DNA of 64,000 bases. Origin: Laceyella putida. GTDB lineage: Bacteria; Bacillota; Bacilli; Thermoactinomycetales; Thermoactinomycetaceae. A program made the position numbers and the translations under genes. The notes under the pieces were generated by a model. It had not been told where the DNA came from and did no database searches. It saw only the letters and a program-made list of their open reading frames with translations. This document shows positions 7,796 through 15,656 of this stretch, piece by piece; the first letter of the stretch is position 1, and every line of letters starts with the position of its first letter. The stretch spans positions 1-64,000 of the forward strand of contig NZ_JBHTBW010000085.1 of assembly GCF_042665195.1 (NCBI RefSeq), in the 5' to 3' direction.

Positions 7796-7845
7796 AATAA
7801 GGATCAAATACCTATAAACCGTTTTCAGGATATTTGATCCTTATT
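7796..7845 (-). terminator. Terminator of the VWA lipoprotein gene
   Basis: A 15-bp perfect stem (7796-7810 with 7831-7845) with a 20-base loop lies 6 bases after the stop codon. It splits the tad locus into an upstream unit (ATPase to VWA) and the AT-rich repeat-protein unit. Confidence 0.8.
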
Positions 7846-7851
7846 TTTATC

Positions 7852-9165
7852 CTAATCTAGAGTTGATAAATTCTTATCTCGTGTTTCGTTAGCTTTCACC
7901 TTAACTTGTTTCTCTATTTGCTTTAAAGTATCAGCTAATTCTCGAGACCTCTCCCTCAGTGTATTACCAACAACTTCATCTCTATCTGAGATAAGTTCAG
8001 TCAATTGCTTACGAATATCACTTTTAATAATGTCTTGTCTCTCTAAATAATCCCTTGCAATGCGCATGTGTTTCATCTCTAACAGCCTTAAACTAACCAA
8101 TTTACCATGGACACTATGAAGTTCCACGCGTTTTTTGCCCCATTCTTTACCTGCATCTACCCGTGTGTGTAATGCCCAACTTTCCCACTCACTTTTAACC
8201 CGTTCCTTCTCTGCTTCAAGATACTCCTTCAAATCGCTAGCTGAGTTCACAGATTTATATACACCGTCTGCAGCACTAGCCACTTGCTTTAATTGTCGCT
8301 GTCCAGCATCGTCCACGTCAAAACCAACGATATTGATCACCGGTTTGATCCCGGAATCCTTCAACTGCTGTGCCGCTTTAACGGGATCGCCACCACAGGT
8401 TTCAATCCCATCACTCACCACGTAAATGATATTTCGTACCCCTTCACCTTGGGCACTTGCCAAATCTTTCTGTGCTTCTTCGATTCCGCGAGCAAGCGGG
8501 GTCCACCCCGTAGGCTTAAACTTGGACAATGCCGATTCAAATTGGGCTTCATTGTATGTACTTAAAGGATAGACTAGTTCGCTGCTTTGACAAGAGAGCT
8601 GTTTGTCTTTGTCTTGATTGCTCCCTTTATGCCCATAAACACGTAGCGATACTTTAGCCTCTTTGGGAACAGAAGAGACAAAATTACGTACCGCTTCTTT
8701 AGCCAGATCCATCTTCTGTCCACCGGACACTTGTCCTGCCATACTGCCACTGGCATCTAAGATGATCTCGACATTAATCTGCTCCAGCCTTGGAATCTCA
8801 ATCTTTCCATCAGGAGTTGCATTGTTTACTGATATATTTGGATCGAAAGAGCGGAATTTTTGATAAAGCGGTTGATAATCCTCGCTAACAAGAGAGTTAA
8901 TATAGGAGTACACTTTCTCGGCATCATTGGCATACTCCTTGGGCATTTGATCCAGTTCTTTTTCCACTGCAGCCTGATTATACTTATCTCCAGCATACTT
9001 GCCGGGAGGTTGCTTCATAATCTCTTCAAAGGTTTTGGGTACTGGTTGATCGGATGCTTCCTGCTTCTTTCCATCCGGCGATCCCGCTTGATCTTTTTGG
9101 TTACACGCAATTAACAATAGTGTTGGTAATACTAATACAACTAAAACTGTTCGAAACAACTTCAT
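7852..9165 (-). CDS. VWA-domain lipoprotein of the Tad locus
   Basis: 437 aa. A lipoprotein signal with lipobox L-I-A-C21 predicts attachment to the outer face of the membrane. A von Willebrand A domain spans about 128-310. It has the MIDAS motif D137-A-S-G-S141, a G-W-T-P-L segment with the MIDAS threonine, and V-S-D-G-I for the last aspartate, so it should bind a divalent metal and a protein partner. The C-terminal 130 residues are highly charged and helical, probably coiled coil. It follows the Flp gene by 73 bases. In many Tad loci the VWA domain is part of TadG; here it appears as a separate lipoprotein while the TadG-like gene lacks it. It may act as a surface adhesin or assembly factor. 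Confidence 0.9.
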   Translation of the reverse strand: MKLFRTVLVVLVLPTLLLIACNQKDQAGSPDGKKQEASDQPVPKTFEEIMKQPPGKYAGDKYNQAAVEKELDQMPKEYANDAEKVYSYINSLVSEDYQPLYQKFRSFDPNISVNNATPDGKIEIPRLEQINVEIILDASGSMAGQVSGGQKMDLAKEAVRNFVSSVPKEAKVSLRVYGHKGSNQDKDKQLSCQSSELVYPLSTYNEAQFESALSKFKPTGWTPLARGIEEAQKDLASAQGEGVRNIIYVVSDGIETCGGDPVKAAQQLKDSGIKPVINIVGFDVDDAGQRQLKQVASAADGVYKSVNSASDLKEYLEAEKERVKSEWESWALHTRVDAGKEWGKKRVELHSVHGKLVSLRLLEMKHMRIARDYLERQDIIKSDIRKQLTELISDRDEVVGNTLRERSRELADTLKQIEKQVKVKANETRDKNLSTLD

Positions 9166-9193
9166 TAAATTCCCTCCTTTATCTAAAGGGGAA

Positions 9194-9225
9194 CCGTTTG
9201 GCTATTTATTTTAATAGCCAAACGG
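9194..9225 (-). other. Strong hairpin after the pilin gene
   Basis: A perfect 13-bp stem (9194-9206 with 9213-9225) with a 6-base loop lies between the Flp pilin stop and the VWA lipoprotein start. No T-run follows on the minus strand, so it looks like an mRNA 3'-end stabiliser or partial terminator. Such an element would raise pilin levels over the downstream gene. Confidence 0.7.
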
Positions 9226-9238
9226 AAAATGAACTTTA

Positions 9239-9454
9239 TTATTTACCTTCGATTTGTGTTTTAACTTTTTCAATCAAAGTACCTTTGATGTCACCATCAT
9301 CCTCTTGGAAAATTGAAAGCAAGATTCCTGCAAAAATTGCACCTACCGCAATGATGATCACGTATTCCATCGTTGGGGAACCTTTTTTGCTGATTCTTGG
9401 GAAGAATTCTTTCACTTGTGCTAAACGCAATTTCCATTCTTGTAATTTGATCAT
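9239..9454 (-). CDS. flp: Flp-type major pilin precursor
   Basis: 71 aa. A leader of about 25 residues ends in K-K-G, followed by S-P-T-M-E with Glu at position +5 and then a hydrophobic helix V-I-I-I-A-V-G-A-I-F-A-G. This is the prepilin pattern cut by TadV-type peptidases. The mature pilin would be about 46 residues with a short acidic and lysine-rich tail, typical for Flp pilins. AAGGAGG stands 7 bases before the ATG. It is the probable main subunit of the Tad filament encoded here. Confidence 0.92.
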   Translation of the reverse strand: MIKLQEWKLRLAQVKEFFPRISKKGSPTMEYVIIIAVGAIFAGILLSIFQEDDGDIKGTLIEKVKTQIEGK

Positions 9455-9564
9455 GAGTAATCCTCCTTAATAATGAAAAATAAAATGATATCGTGACATC
9501 TTTTGCTCTTTGTTAACATTGAGTTCTCTTCGCTGGCTGTTTGCCCATCACCTCCCTTAAAGCG

Positions 9565-10476
9565 CTAAAATAAGTCAGCCAAATTTTTAAATACCACATT
9601 GTAAAGAATGGCACCCAGCATCAGAAGCATGATTGAGGGGGCAATCACCAAGCCGCTGACCAACGAGATCTTCGGTGACGCTTTCCCGGCCGCTTCCTTG
9701 GCCTTCTCGGAGCGCATACGGCGCATCTCCACCGCTTGCTGGGTAAAAGTCTGGGCGATCGGCGTCCCCAAGTTATGCGCTTGGATGAGGGACATGATCA
9801 AAGCTTCCAACTCCGGCGACTCGGTACGCTTAATCAATCCCCGGTAAGCTGTTTCCCGTTGCACGCCAAACTTAATCTCCTGTAACATGCGATTTAGTTC
9901 TTCCCCCAACGGGCCACGGGTCGCTTCGGCGTAATAGGCCATGGCATCGTCCATCGCCATCCCCGCTTGCAAGGTGATGCTCATCATGTCGAGGAAATCG
10001 GGCAGTTCCAGGCGGACTTGCTCTTGCCGCTTCTTGGCCAAGTAACGCACGAGCAAGATCGGGGACAAATAACCCACGATCGGCAACAGAACAAACGACA
10101 GTTGGGCAAGCGGCAATCCAACCACATTAAACAGCACCGCCAGAAACACCCCTGCGAAAAGCCCCAACAATTTGGCCCCGTGCAAACGATGCACAGACAA
10201 CTGAAACGGATGTCCCGCCTTCACCAACACATCTTCCATCTCATCTTGATCGCTCAAGATCTGAATCTTTTTCCCGGTTGGGGCCAGATCGTCCATCCAC
10301 TTATGGATCAGGGCGCGGCTGTTGGTTTTGCGCCGCATCACTTTCCAAGGGGGGATGAAGTTATCCAGATTGGCCCTTACCTCTTCCAACTCCTTGCTAT
10401 AGGTGTAAAAAGACGTCGCCGCAAACACCAGACAGCCCCATATCATAATGACTAAGAGATATAAGAAAAAGGTCAT
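9565..10476 (-). CDS. tadC: Tad pilus platform protein TadC
   Basis: 303 aa with an N-terminal membrane helix, a cytoplasmic region, two central helices (about 105-155), a T2SF (GspF-type) domain and a C-terminal helix. The segment L-P-D-F-L-D-M-M-S is the usual TadC/TadB signature. It forms the inner-membrane platform with TadB on which the TadA motor works. It starts 12 bases after the tadB stop in the conserved order tadA-tadB-tadC. Confidence 0.92.
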   Translation of the reverse strand: MTFFLYLLVIMIWGCLVFAATSFYTYSKELEEVRANLDNFIPPWKVMRRKTNSRALIHKWMDDLAPTGKKIQILSDQDEMEDVLVKAGHPFQLSVHRLHGAKLLGLFAGVFLAVLFNVVGLPLAQLSFVLLPIVGYLSPILLVRYLAKKRQEQVRLELPDFLDMMSITLQAGMAMDDAMAYYAEATRGPLGEELNRMLQEIKFGVQRETAYRGLIKRTESPELEALIMSLIQAHNLGTPIAQTFTQQAVEMRRMRSEKAKEAAGKASPKISLVSGLVIAPSIMLLMLGAILYNVVFKNLADLF

Positions 10477-10488
10477 CGTTCCCTACCT

Positions 10489-11412
10489 CTACACTTTGAT
10501 ATCCGCAATCTTGCGGATTAACATAAACCCAATGATTTGCAGGATGATGAAGATCACCAACACGCCGATCCCGATGGCCGTGGTGAAAAAGTCAAAGAAT
10601 CCATCGATCATCTGACTCATCATCACAACCATCAAAATGGATATCACCGGCAATAAATAAGCGGAGTAACGCGCTTGGGCCACGGTTGCATCAATCGTCT
10701 TATGGATCACTTTCCGCTCTTCCATCGTAGCCGCCATCTCACTCAACACGCGCGCCAAGTCACCACCGGCCCGGCGCTGGATGACCAAGGCGTTGATAAA
10801 GACTTGCAGATCCTTGGTTTCCACACGCTTCAGCATATCCTTCAAGGCTACTTCCACGTTTTTTCCCAATTGCAGCTCCCGCACAACGATCCCCAGCTCT
10901 TCTTTGATCGGTCCATCCATCTCTTTGACGACCAGCTCCAGCCCTTGCGGGATCGACAATCCGGCACGCGCCCCGCTGCTCAATAAGCGACAGGCTTCCG
11001 ATAACTGGTTGTCGATCTTCTGCGCATACAAGAACTTGCGCGAGTTGATCATCATTTTCGAACCGAGTGGAATCAACACCACCGGGATAATCAAGCTGAA
11101 TGGAATGGGTGCACCCATCCCCTTATAAAGGAGAAAAAAAACGCCTAATCCGATCAAGAACAGAATCGCAGTATACTCGGCTGGGCGGAGCTGGATGCTG
11201 GCCCGCTTCAACTGCGGCTCCAACTTCTTGGCCCATTCATATTGATCCAAACGTTCGACCAAACGGTCTGACCAGCCGATTTCCGTGGGGGAACCCACAT
11301 ATTTCTCCAAGACTTCTCCTGTCTGCCTCTGGGCGGCTTTCATCTGCATCCAGTAGTAGATGGCCAACAACATGCTAAAGACAGCGAGTGCGCCAATGAT
11401 TCCAATCGCCAT
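10489..11412 (-). CDS. tadB: Tad pilus platform protein TadB
   Basis: 307 aa with an N-terminal helix, a pair of central helices (about 95-130), a T2SF domain and two C-terminal helices. The segment with L-S-S-G-A-R-A-G-L-S-I-P-Q-G-L is typical of TadB. Its first base coincides with the last base of the tadA stop, indicating translational coupling. Partner of TadC in the membrane platform. Confidence 0.92.
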   Translation of the reverse strand: MAIGIIGALAVFSMLLAIYYWMQMKAAQRQTGEVLEKYVGSPTEIGWSDRLVERLDQYEWAKKLEPQLKRASIQLRPAEYTAILFLIGLGVFFLLYKGMGAPIPFSLIIPVVLIPLGSKMMINSRKFLYAQKIDNQLSEACRLLSSGARAGLSIPQGLELVVKEMDGPIKEELGIVVRELQLGKNVEVALKDMLKRVETKDLQVFINALVIQRRAGGDLARVLSEMAATMEERKVIHKTIDATVAQARYSAYLLPVISILMVVMMSQMIDGFFDFFTTAIGIGVLVIFIILQIIGFMLIRKIADIKV

Positions 11413-12779
11413 TATTCCTTCACTCCCGCCTGGTTCGGCTGAAAGATCTTTCGATCCACCCCTACCCCATAAGCTTTCAAGCGATCAAGGCAACTCGGCA
11501 GGTAACCGGTTGGCGCGAAATAACCTTCCACTTTCCCGTCTCCATCCACATTGGTTTGCACGAAACGGAAGATATCGATCATCTTCACCGAGCCATCTTC
11601 CTTCTGTTGCATTTCCGCAATGGCCAGCATCTTCCGTTGCCCGTCCGGCAGACGCCCGATTTGGACGATGTAGTCGACGGCACTGACAATGTACTGGCGG
11701 ATGATCTCCGATGGCAGGTCCATCCCGGACATCATCACCATCCCCTCCAGACGGCTCATGGCATCTTGCGGGGTATTGGCGTGGACGGTGGTGATCGAAC
11801 CTTCGTGACCGGTGTTCATCGCTTGCAACATGTCGAATGCTTCCGCACCCCGAACCTCCCCGACGATGATTCGGTCAGGGCGCATCCGCAAGGCGTTCCG
11901 CACAAGCTGGCGAATCGAGACTTCCCCTTTGCCCTCCACGTTGGCGGGCCGGGCTTCCATCCCGACCACGTGCGTATGCGGGATCCTGAGTTCGGCCATA
12001 TCCTCGATGGTGATAATCCGTTCATCTTCCGGAATATAGCACGCCAAAGCGTTTAGGAGCGTCGTCTTACCGCTACCTGTTCCCCCGGAAATGATAATGT
12101 TCAACTTGGCCTTGACCATGCTGGTGAGAAACTGGGCCATCTCCGGCGTCATACTGCCAAACGAAATCAGGTCATCCAACCGGATCGGATCTTTGCGGAA
12201 CTTACGGATGGAGAGCAAAGATCCTTTCAAGCTGATCGGGGGAATCACCGCATTCACACGGCTTCCGTCAGGCAGGCGCGCATCCACCATCGGGGAGCTC
12301 ACGTCAATCCGGCGGCCGATCGGAGCCACGATCCGGTCAATCACATGGCGCAACGCTTCTTCATCACGAAACTGGATGTCTGTCTTAAACAGCTTCCCTT
12401 TCTTCTCGTAGAAGACTTCATAGGGACCATTCACCATGATCTCTGTAATCTCTTCGTCTTCCAGCAAGGATTCCAACGGACCGAAACCAACGGATTCGTT
12501 AATGATGCGGTTGATCACGCGGTTCCGCTCTTGCCCTGTCAACACCACTTGCTCTTCAGCCAAGTATCGGCTCACCAAGCGGTCTAGGGTGATGCGCAAC
12601 TCTGCTGACGGCATCTGCGTCAGCTTTTCAAGATCAGTTTCGCTTAACAGCCGTGCTTTAAAATGTTGTGCCAACTGGTTCACACGGCTGTCATCGGCTG
12701 AGCGTTGAATCTGTGTCTCATTGATTCTCTGGCGTTTCAGATGTTTGGACAACCGTTGGTTTTGTGAAAAAATCGCCAT
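11412..12779 (-). CDS. tadA: Tad pilus motor ATPase TadA/CpaF
   Basis: 455 aa from the ATG at 12779, which has AGGGG 6 bases upstream; a GTG 18 bases earlier has no site. It is a type II/IV secretion ATPase. The N-terminal domain (about 60-190) is followed by Walker A S-G-G-T-G-S-G-K-T-T, an Asp box I-E-D-M-A-E-L, Walker B with V-G-E-V-R-G-A-E, and a His box G-S-I-T-T-V-H-A-N-T-P. It powers Flp pilus extension and, in other Tad systems, retraction too. No separate retraction ATPase is seen, as is normal for Tad loci. Coupled to tadB by a one-base overlap. Confidence 0.95.
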   Translation of the reverse strand: MAIFSQNQRLSKHLKRQRINETQIQRSADDSRVNQLAQHFKARLLSETDLEKLTQMPSAELRITLDRLVSRYLAEEQVVLTGQERNRVINRIINESVGFGPLESLLEDEEITEIMVNGPYEVFYEKKGKLFKTDIQFRDEEALRHVIDRIVAPIGRRIDVSSPMVDARLPDGSRVNAVIPPISLKGSLLSIRKFRKDPIRLDDLISFGSMTPEMAQFLTSMVKAKLNIIISGGTGSGKTTLLNALACYIPEDERIITIEDMAELRIPHTHVVGMEARPANVEGKGEVSIRQLVRNALRMRPDRIIVGEVRGAEAFDMLQAMNTGHEGSITTVHANTPQDAMSRLEGMVMMSGMDLPSEIIRQYIVSAVDYIVQIGRLPDGQRKMLAIAEMQQKEDGSVKMIDIFRFVQTNVDGDGKVEGYFAPTGYLPSCLDRLKAYGVGVDRKIFQPNQAGVKE

Positions 12780-12827
12780 AGGCCACCCCTTCTTCACAAT
12801 GCAACTGATTCATATGCCATCAGCTGA

Positions 12828-13595
12828 TTACTGTTTTTTTGTATCTTGTTCTGGTATGTCATCTTGCGGAGTCCCACCGGTTTTTGGCAGTTTCGGCTTC
12901 GTTTGGTCATTCAATTTTTGGGCGGCTTCCTCACTATTGGTGCTTTTTTCCGCCCCTTTGATATCCTCCGCGTTGGGTGCCTTGAGGACACGAATGTTGA
13001 TCGCGTTCACTTGCTTATCAACAAAATCAGCCGCTTCGGTCAACGTCATTTCCAGCCCAAGCCCCGTCACATTCCCTTGGGGATCTTTCGCCAAAGCCAC
13101 AACAGGAACTTTTTGCATATAAACCAATGATTTGGAATTAGGTAGAGTCACAATGATATCAACGCGATCGTTATAGCTGAACACATCATCAAAGCCCACT
13201 TTATCGGAACGGTTCAACATGACCATGCGTTTTTTGTCAGAGGATAAAGTCGTATCCGACTTTAACATGTTGAGGGTAAGCAAGTCCCCTTTTTGCAACG
13301 GGACAACCGTAACCAGCTTAGTGATGGGGAAAATGCCGTTTTCCAATTTAATGCCTTGCATATTCGTAATGGCGGATTGTTGGATATACTGTTGCGGCAC
13401 TTTCACTTCATCGAAATCCTCTGGGCGCAAAGGTTGGCGTGCATTGATGCTCTTATTGGCCACATATACCGTGGCAAAGTCACCTAACGTTTCATCTACC
13501 GCACTTACTTTTTGCATAAAGAGATATCCAGCAATCGCGGAAAGAAACAACGCAACAACTAGAAATAACATGGCTCTTCTCTTTGCATCTTGCAT
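12828..13595 (-). CDS. cpaB: Flp pilus assembly protein CpaB
   Basis: 255 aa from the ATG at 13595 (AGGTG site 9 bases upstream). An N-terminal membrane helix is followed by a SAF domain (about 45-110) and an RcpC/CpaB domain (about 120-215), then an acidic and lysine-rich tail of 45 residues with P-K-L-P-K-T-G-G. In Gram-negatives CpaB/RcpC works with the outer-membrane secretin. In a Gram-positive it must act at the cell wall, perhaps by binding peptidoglycan through SAF. The L-P-K-T-G-G near the end resembles a sortase motif, but no hydrophobic anchor follows. Confidence 0.9.
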   Translation of the reverse strand: MQDAKRRAMLFLVVALFLSAIAGYLFMQKVSAVDETLGDFATVYVANKSINARQPLRPEDFDEVKVPQQYIQQSAITNMQGIKLENGIFPITKLVTVVPLQKGDLLTLNMLKSDTTLSSDKKRMVMLNRSDKVGFDDVFSYNDRVDIIVTLPNSKSLVYMQKVPVVALAKDPQGNVTGLGLEMTLTEAADFVDKQVNAINIRVLKAPNAEDIKGAEKSTNSEEAAQKLNDQTKPKLPKTGGTPQDDIPEQDTKKQ

Positions 13596-13617
13596 AGATC
13601 GATACACCTGCTTATTC

Positions 13618-14064
13618 TTATAGTTTGGTTAGCGCATACGTGAGCACGGTGCCGAGAAGGATGAAGGGGGCGAAGGGGAATTCGGTTTTACGGCCCACTG
13701 TTTTCCATCGCACGAGCTTGAGGATGAGCAGATAGACGGCCGCCAACAAGTGGGAGCTGAAAAAGATGAAGAGAAAAGGCTTAAAGCCCAAGGCAAGCCC
13801 CAACATGCCAAACAGCTTCACGTCCCCTCCGCCAATGGAACGTTCATCGGTCACGACGGCGATCACGTAAAGAATGAGAAAGACGACAATACCGGTTAAC
13901 AGATAATTCCACCATGGTTCCGGACGCGTGATAAGCCGAGCGATCACGGCAGCCACGAGTCCGATCACGACAAAACGATCATAGATCAAGCGGTGCTTCA
14001 GATCAGTGACCGTTGCGGCGATTAAGAGTCCAATCAGGATGAGGTACAATGCATGTTCTATCAA
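13618..14064 (-). CDS. tadV: Prepilin peptidase TadV/CpaA
   Basis: 148 aa, about five membrane helices. The two catalytic aspartates of the A24 family are visible: D21 in T-D-L-K-H-R and D81 in G-G-G-D-V-K-L-F. It lacks the methyltransferase domain of PilD-type enzymes, as expected for Tad. Start is a TTG behind AGGA. It should cut the Flp pilin and the TadE-like pseudopilins encoded nearby. Confidence 0.93.
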   Translation of the reverse strand: MIEHALYLILIGLLIAATVTDLKHRLIYDRFVVIGLVAAVIARLITRPEPWWNYLLTGIVVFLILYVIAVVTDERSIGGGDVKLFGMLGLALGFKPFLFIFFSSHLLAAVYLLILKLVRWKTVGRKTEFPFAPFILLGTVLTYALTKL

Positions 14065-14080
14065 TGAAAGTCATCCTGCC

Positions 14081-15259
14081 TTATGAAGCGGATTTGCCGC
14101 TCTTTGCTTCAGACAGCAGATGCTTGGCGAACTTCTGCATATCCCGGGCAAAGAGGGAAAGGTTGCGCTCGTTTTTGGCGGTGCGCAACGGTTTGCCGCG
14201 GTTAATCGCTTGGTCGATGCGCTTGAGATCATCGCGGAATTCCCCGGCGATGTCAAAACTGAAGCGTTGGCGAATCTCTTTGGCCCCGATTTCGGAATCG
14301 CGGCTGAGGCGATTGACGAGAATCTCCAAACGGTCCGTAGGATCCACCCCGATCATGTTGAATGCGGACAGCACTCGGTTGAACGTACGGAGCGACAGGG
14401 CGTCAGGATTTAACACATAAAAGATTTTGTCTGCCTCTTCCAAAGCGGTATAAGTTAAGTTGGTCATTTCCGATGGCAGGTCTACAAGTATGTAATCATA
14501 ATAGAGGCGCGCCGCACGGAGCAAACGCTCAATGTGATCTTCGGTGATCTGCTCAGCCACTTCCAAATCGGCGGGGCTTGCCAACACCTCCACCGCGGAG
14601 TGCGGCTCAATCACGGTCACGCTGCGGATGTGGTTGTCGTTCAGCTCGTGCAAGACCGGTGTTAAGTCGTATAAGTTACGACCACTGGTGAGATTGAGAT
14701 AGGTTTCAACACCGCCAAATTGAAAGTTGAGGTCTACCAACAGCACACTGGAATTGGATTCCAACTGAAGCGTCTGCGCCAAGGTGGAAGCAATCAAGCT
14801 CTTGCCCGAACCTCCTTTGCCGCTGTAGAAACCGATCACTTGTCCGCGTCCCCACGTAAAGCTGGCTGCCGCCTCATTCTTGGCGCTGTCGGTTTGCAAG
14901 GCGATTACGGCACGTGACAGCACATCACCCAACGCGTTGATCTCATCAGGGAAGAACAACACATCAAAAGCCCCGGCCCGGCTGGCGTCACGAATGCGAA
15001 TCGAGTCCTTCGATTCGGTGAGGAAGACGATCTTGGCATGGGTAACTTCCCGCAAGATGTATGGGATCAGCTGCATCCCCAAGCTCCCCACCCCTTCATG
15101 AAGCAGGACAATATCCGGCTGAATCCGGGCGATCTCCCGCCGCACCTCAGAGGCGTACACATGGCTGACCTGAGGAAACTGAGAACTTAATCTTTCCCGC
15201 AAATCCGTTGCAATCGGATCCTCTTCCGTAACGATCAACAGCTTTGTATCTGGATACAT
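14081..15259 (-). CDS. cpaE: Tad locus ATPase CpaE/TadZ
   Basis: 392 aa. Residues 1-120 form a receiver-like domain without an obvious phosphorylation pocket. Residues 140-390 are a ParA/MinD-type ATPase with deviant Walker A Y-S-G-K-G-G-S-G-K-S and a D-L-P-S-E switch segment. TadZ/CpaE proteins localise the pilus machine in the cell. It is the first gene of the tad operon, with a sigma-A-like promoter about 65 bases upstream. Confidence 0.92.
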   Translation of the reverse strand: MYPDTKLLIVTEEDPIATDLRERLSSQFPQVSHVYASEVRREIARIQPDIVLLHEGVGSLGMQLIPYILREVTHAKIVFLTESKDSIRIRDASRAGAFDVLFFPDEINALGDVLSRAVIALQTDSAKNEAAASFTWGRGQVIGFYSGKGGSGKSLIASTLAQTLQLESNSSVLLVDLNFQFGGVETYLNLTSGRNLYDLTPVLHELNDNHIRSVTVIEPHSAVEVLASPADLEVAEQITEDHIERLLRAARLYYDYILVDLPSEMTNLTYTALEEADKIFYVLNPDALSLRTFNRVLSAFNMIGVDPTDRLEILVNRLSRDSEIGAKEIRQRFSFDIAGEFRDDLKRIDQAINRGKPLRTAKNERNLSLFARDMQKFAKHLLSEAKSGKSAS

Positions 15260-15323
15260 AAGAAATGCAAAGCCTCCTTCAATAGCACACGATGTCTTTT
15301 TGAAACTTCACACTAGCATCACT

Positions 15324-15351
15324 ATTTTATCTAAGTTGCAACCAAATTCAA
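15324..15351 (-). promoter_or_regulatory. Candidate sigma-A promoter of the tad operon
   Basis: On the minus strand TTGAAT (15346-15351) and TAAAAT (15324-15329) are spaced by 16 bases upstream of cpaE. The whole 15260-15500 stretch is AT-rich. Confidence 0.45.
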
Positions 15352-15540
15352 TACTTTTTCCCAAGCTTCACTAAATAGTGTTAAACTATATATTAATAAA
15401 TCATATTGGAAAAAGTATAATTAAATGAAGAGAAAATGAGATCTTCATCCATGTTTGGCATAATATATTTATATTATTACCTTAATCGGTTCAATTTTAT
15501 CAATTTACCACATTATTGGCAATAGTATTAGGCTCATAAC

Positions 15541-15565
15541 AAAAAGCCGGGTTTCCCGGCTTTTC
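15541..15565 (-). terminator. Terminator of the Hsp70 gene
   Basis: A 10-bp stem (15542-15551 with 15555-15564) is followed on the minus strand by T-rich DNA, about 90 bases after the Hsp70 stop codon. It separates the chaperone genes from the tad operon. Confidence 0.75.
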
Positions 15566-15656
15566 GTGTACCTTAATCATTTTTCGGAAAAATTGACAAT
15601 AAGAACAACAACCTTGCTTTTTACAAGCTTTGTCCCATAGCTGAAACGCCCATGGC

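Noticed and set aside
12828..13540. L-P-K-T-G-G near the C-terminus of CpaB as a sortase signal
   Set aside because: No hydrophobic anchor or basic tail follows and the protein has an N-terminal membrane helix, so sortase attachment is unlikely.
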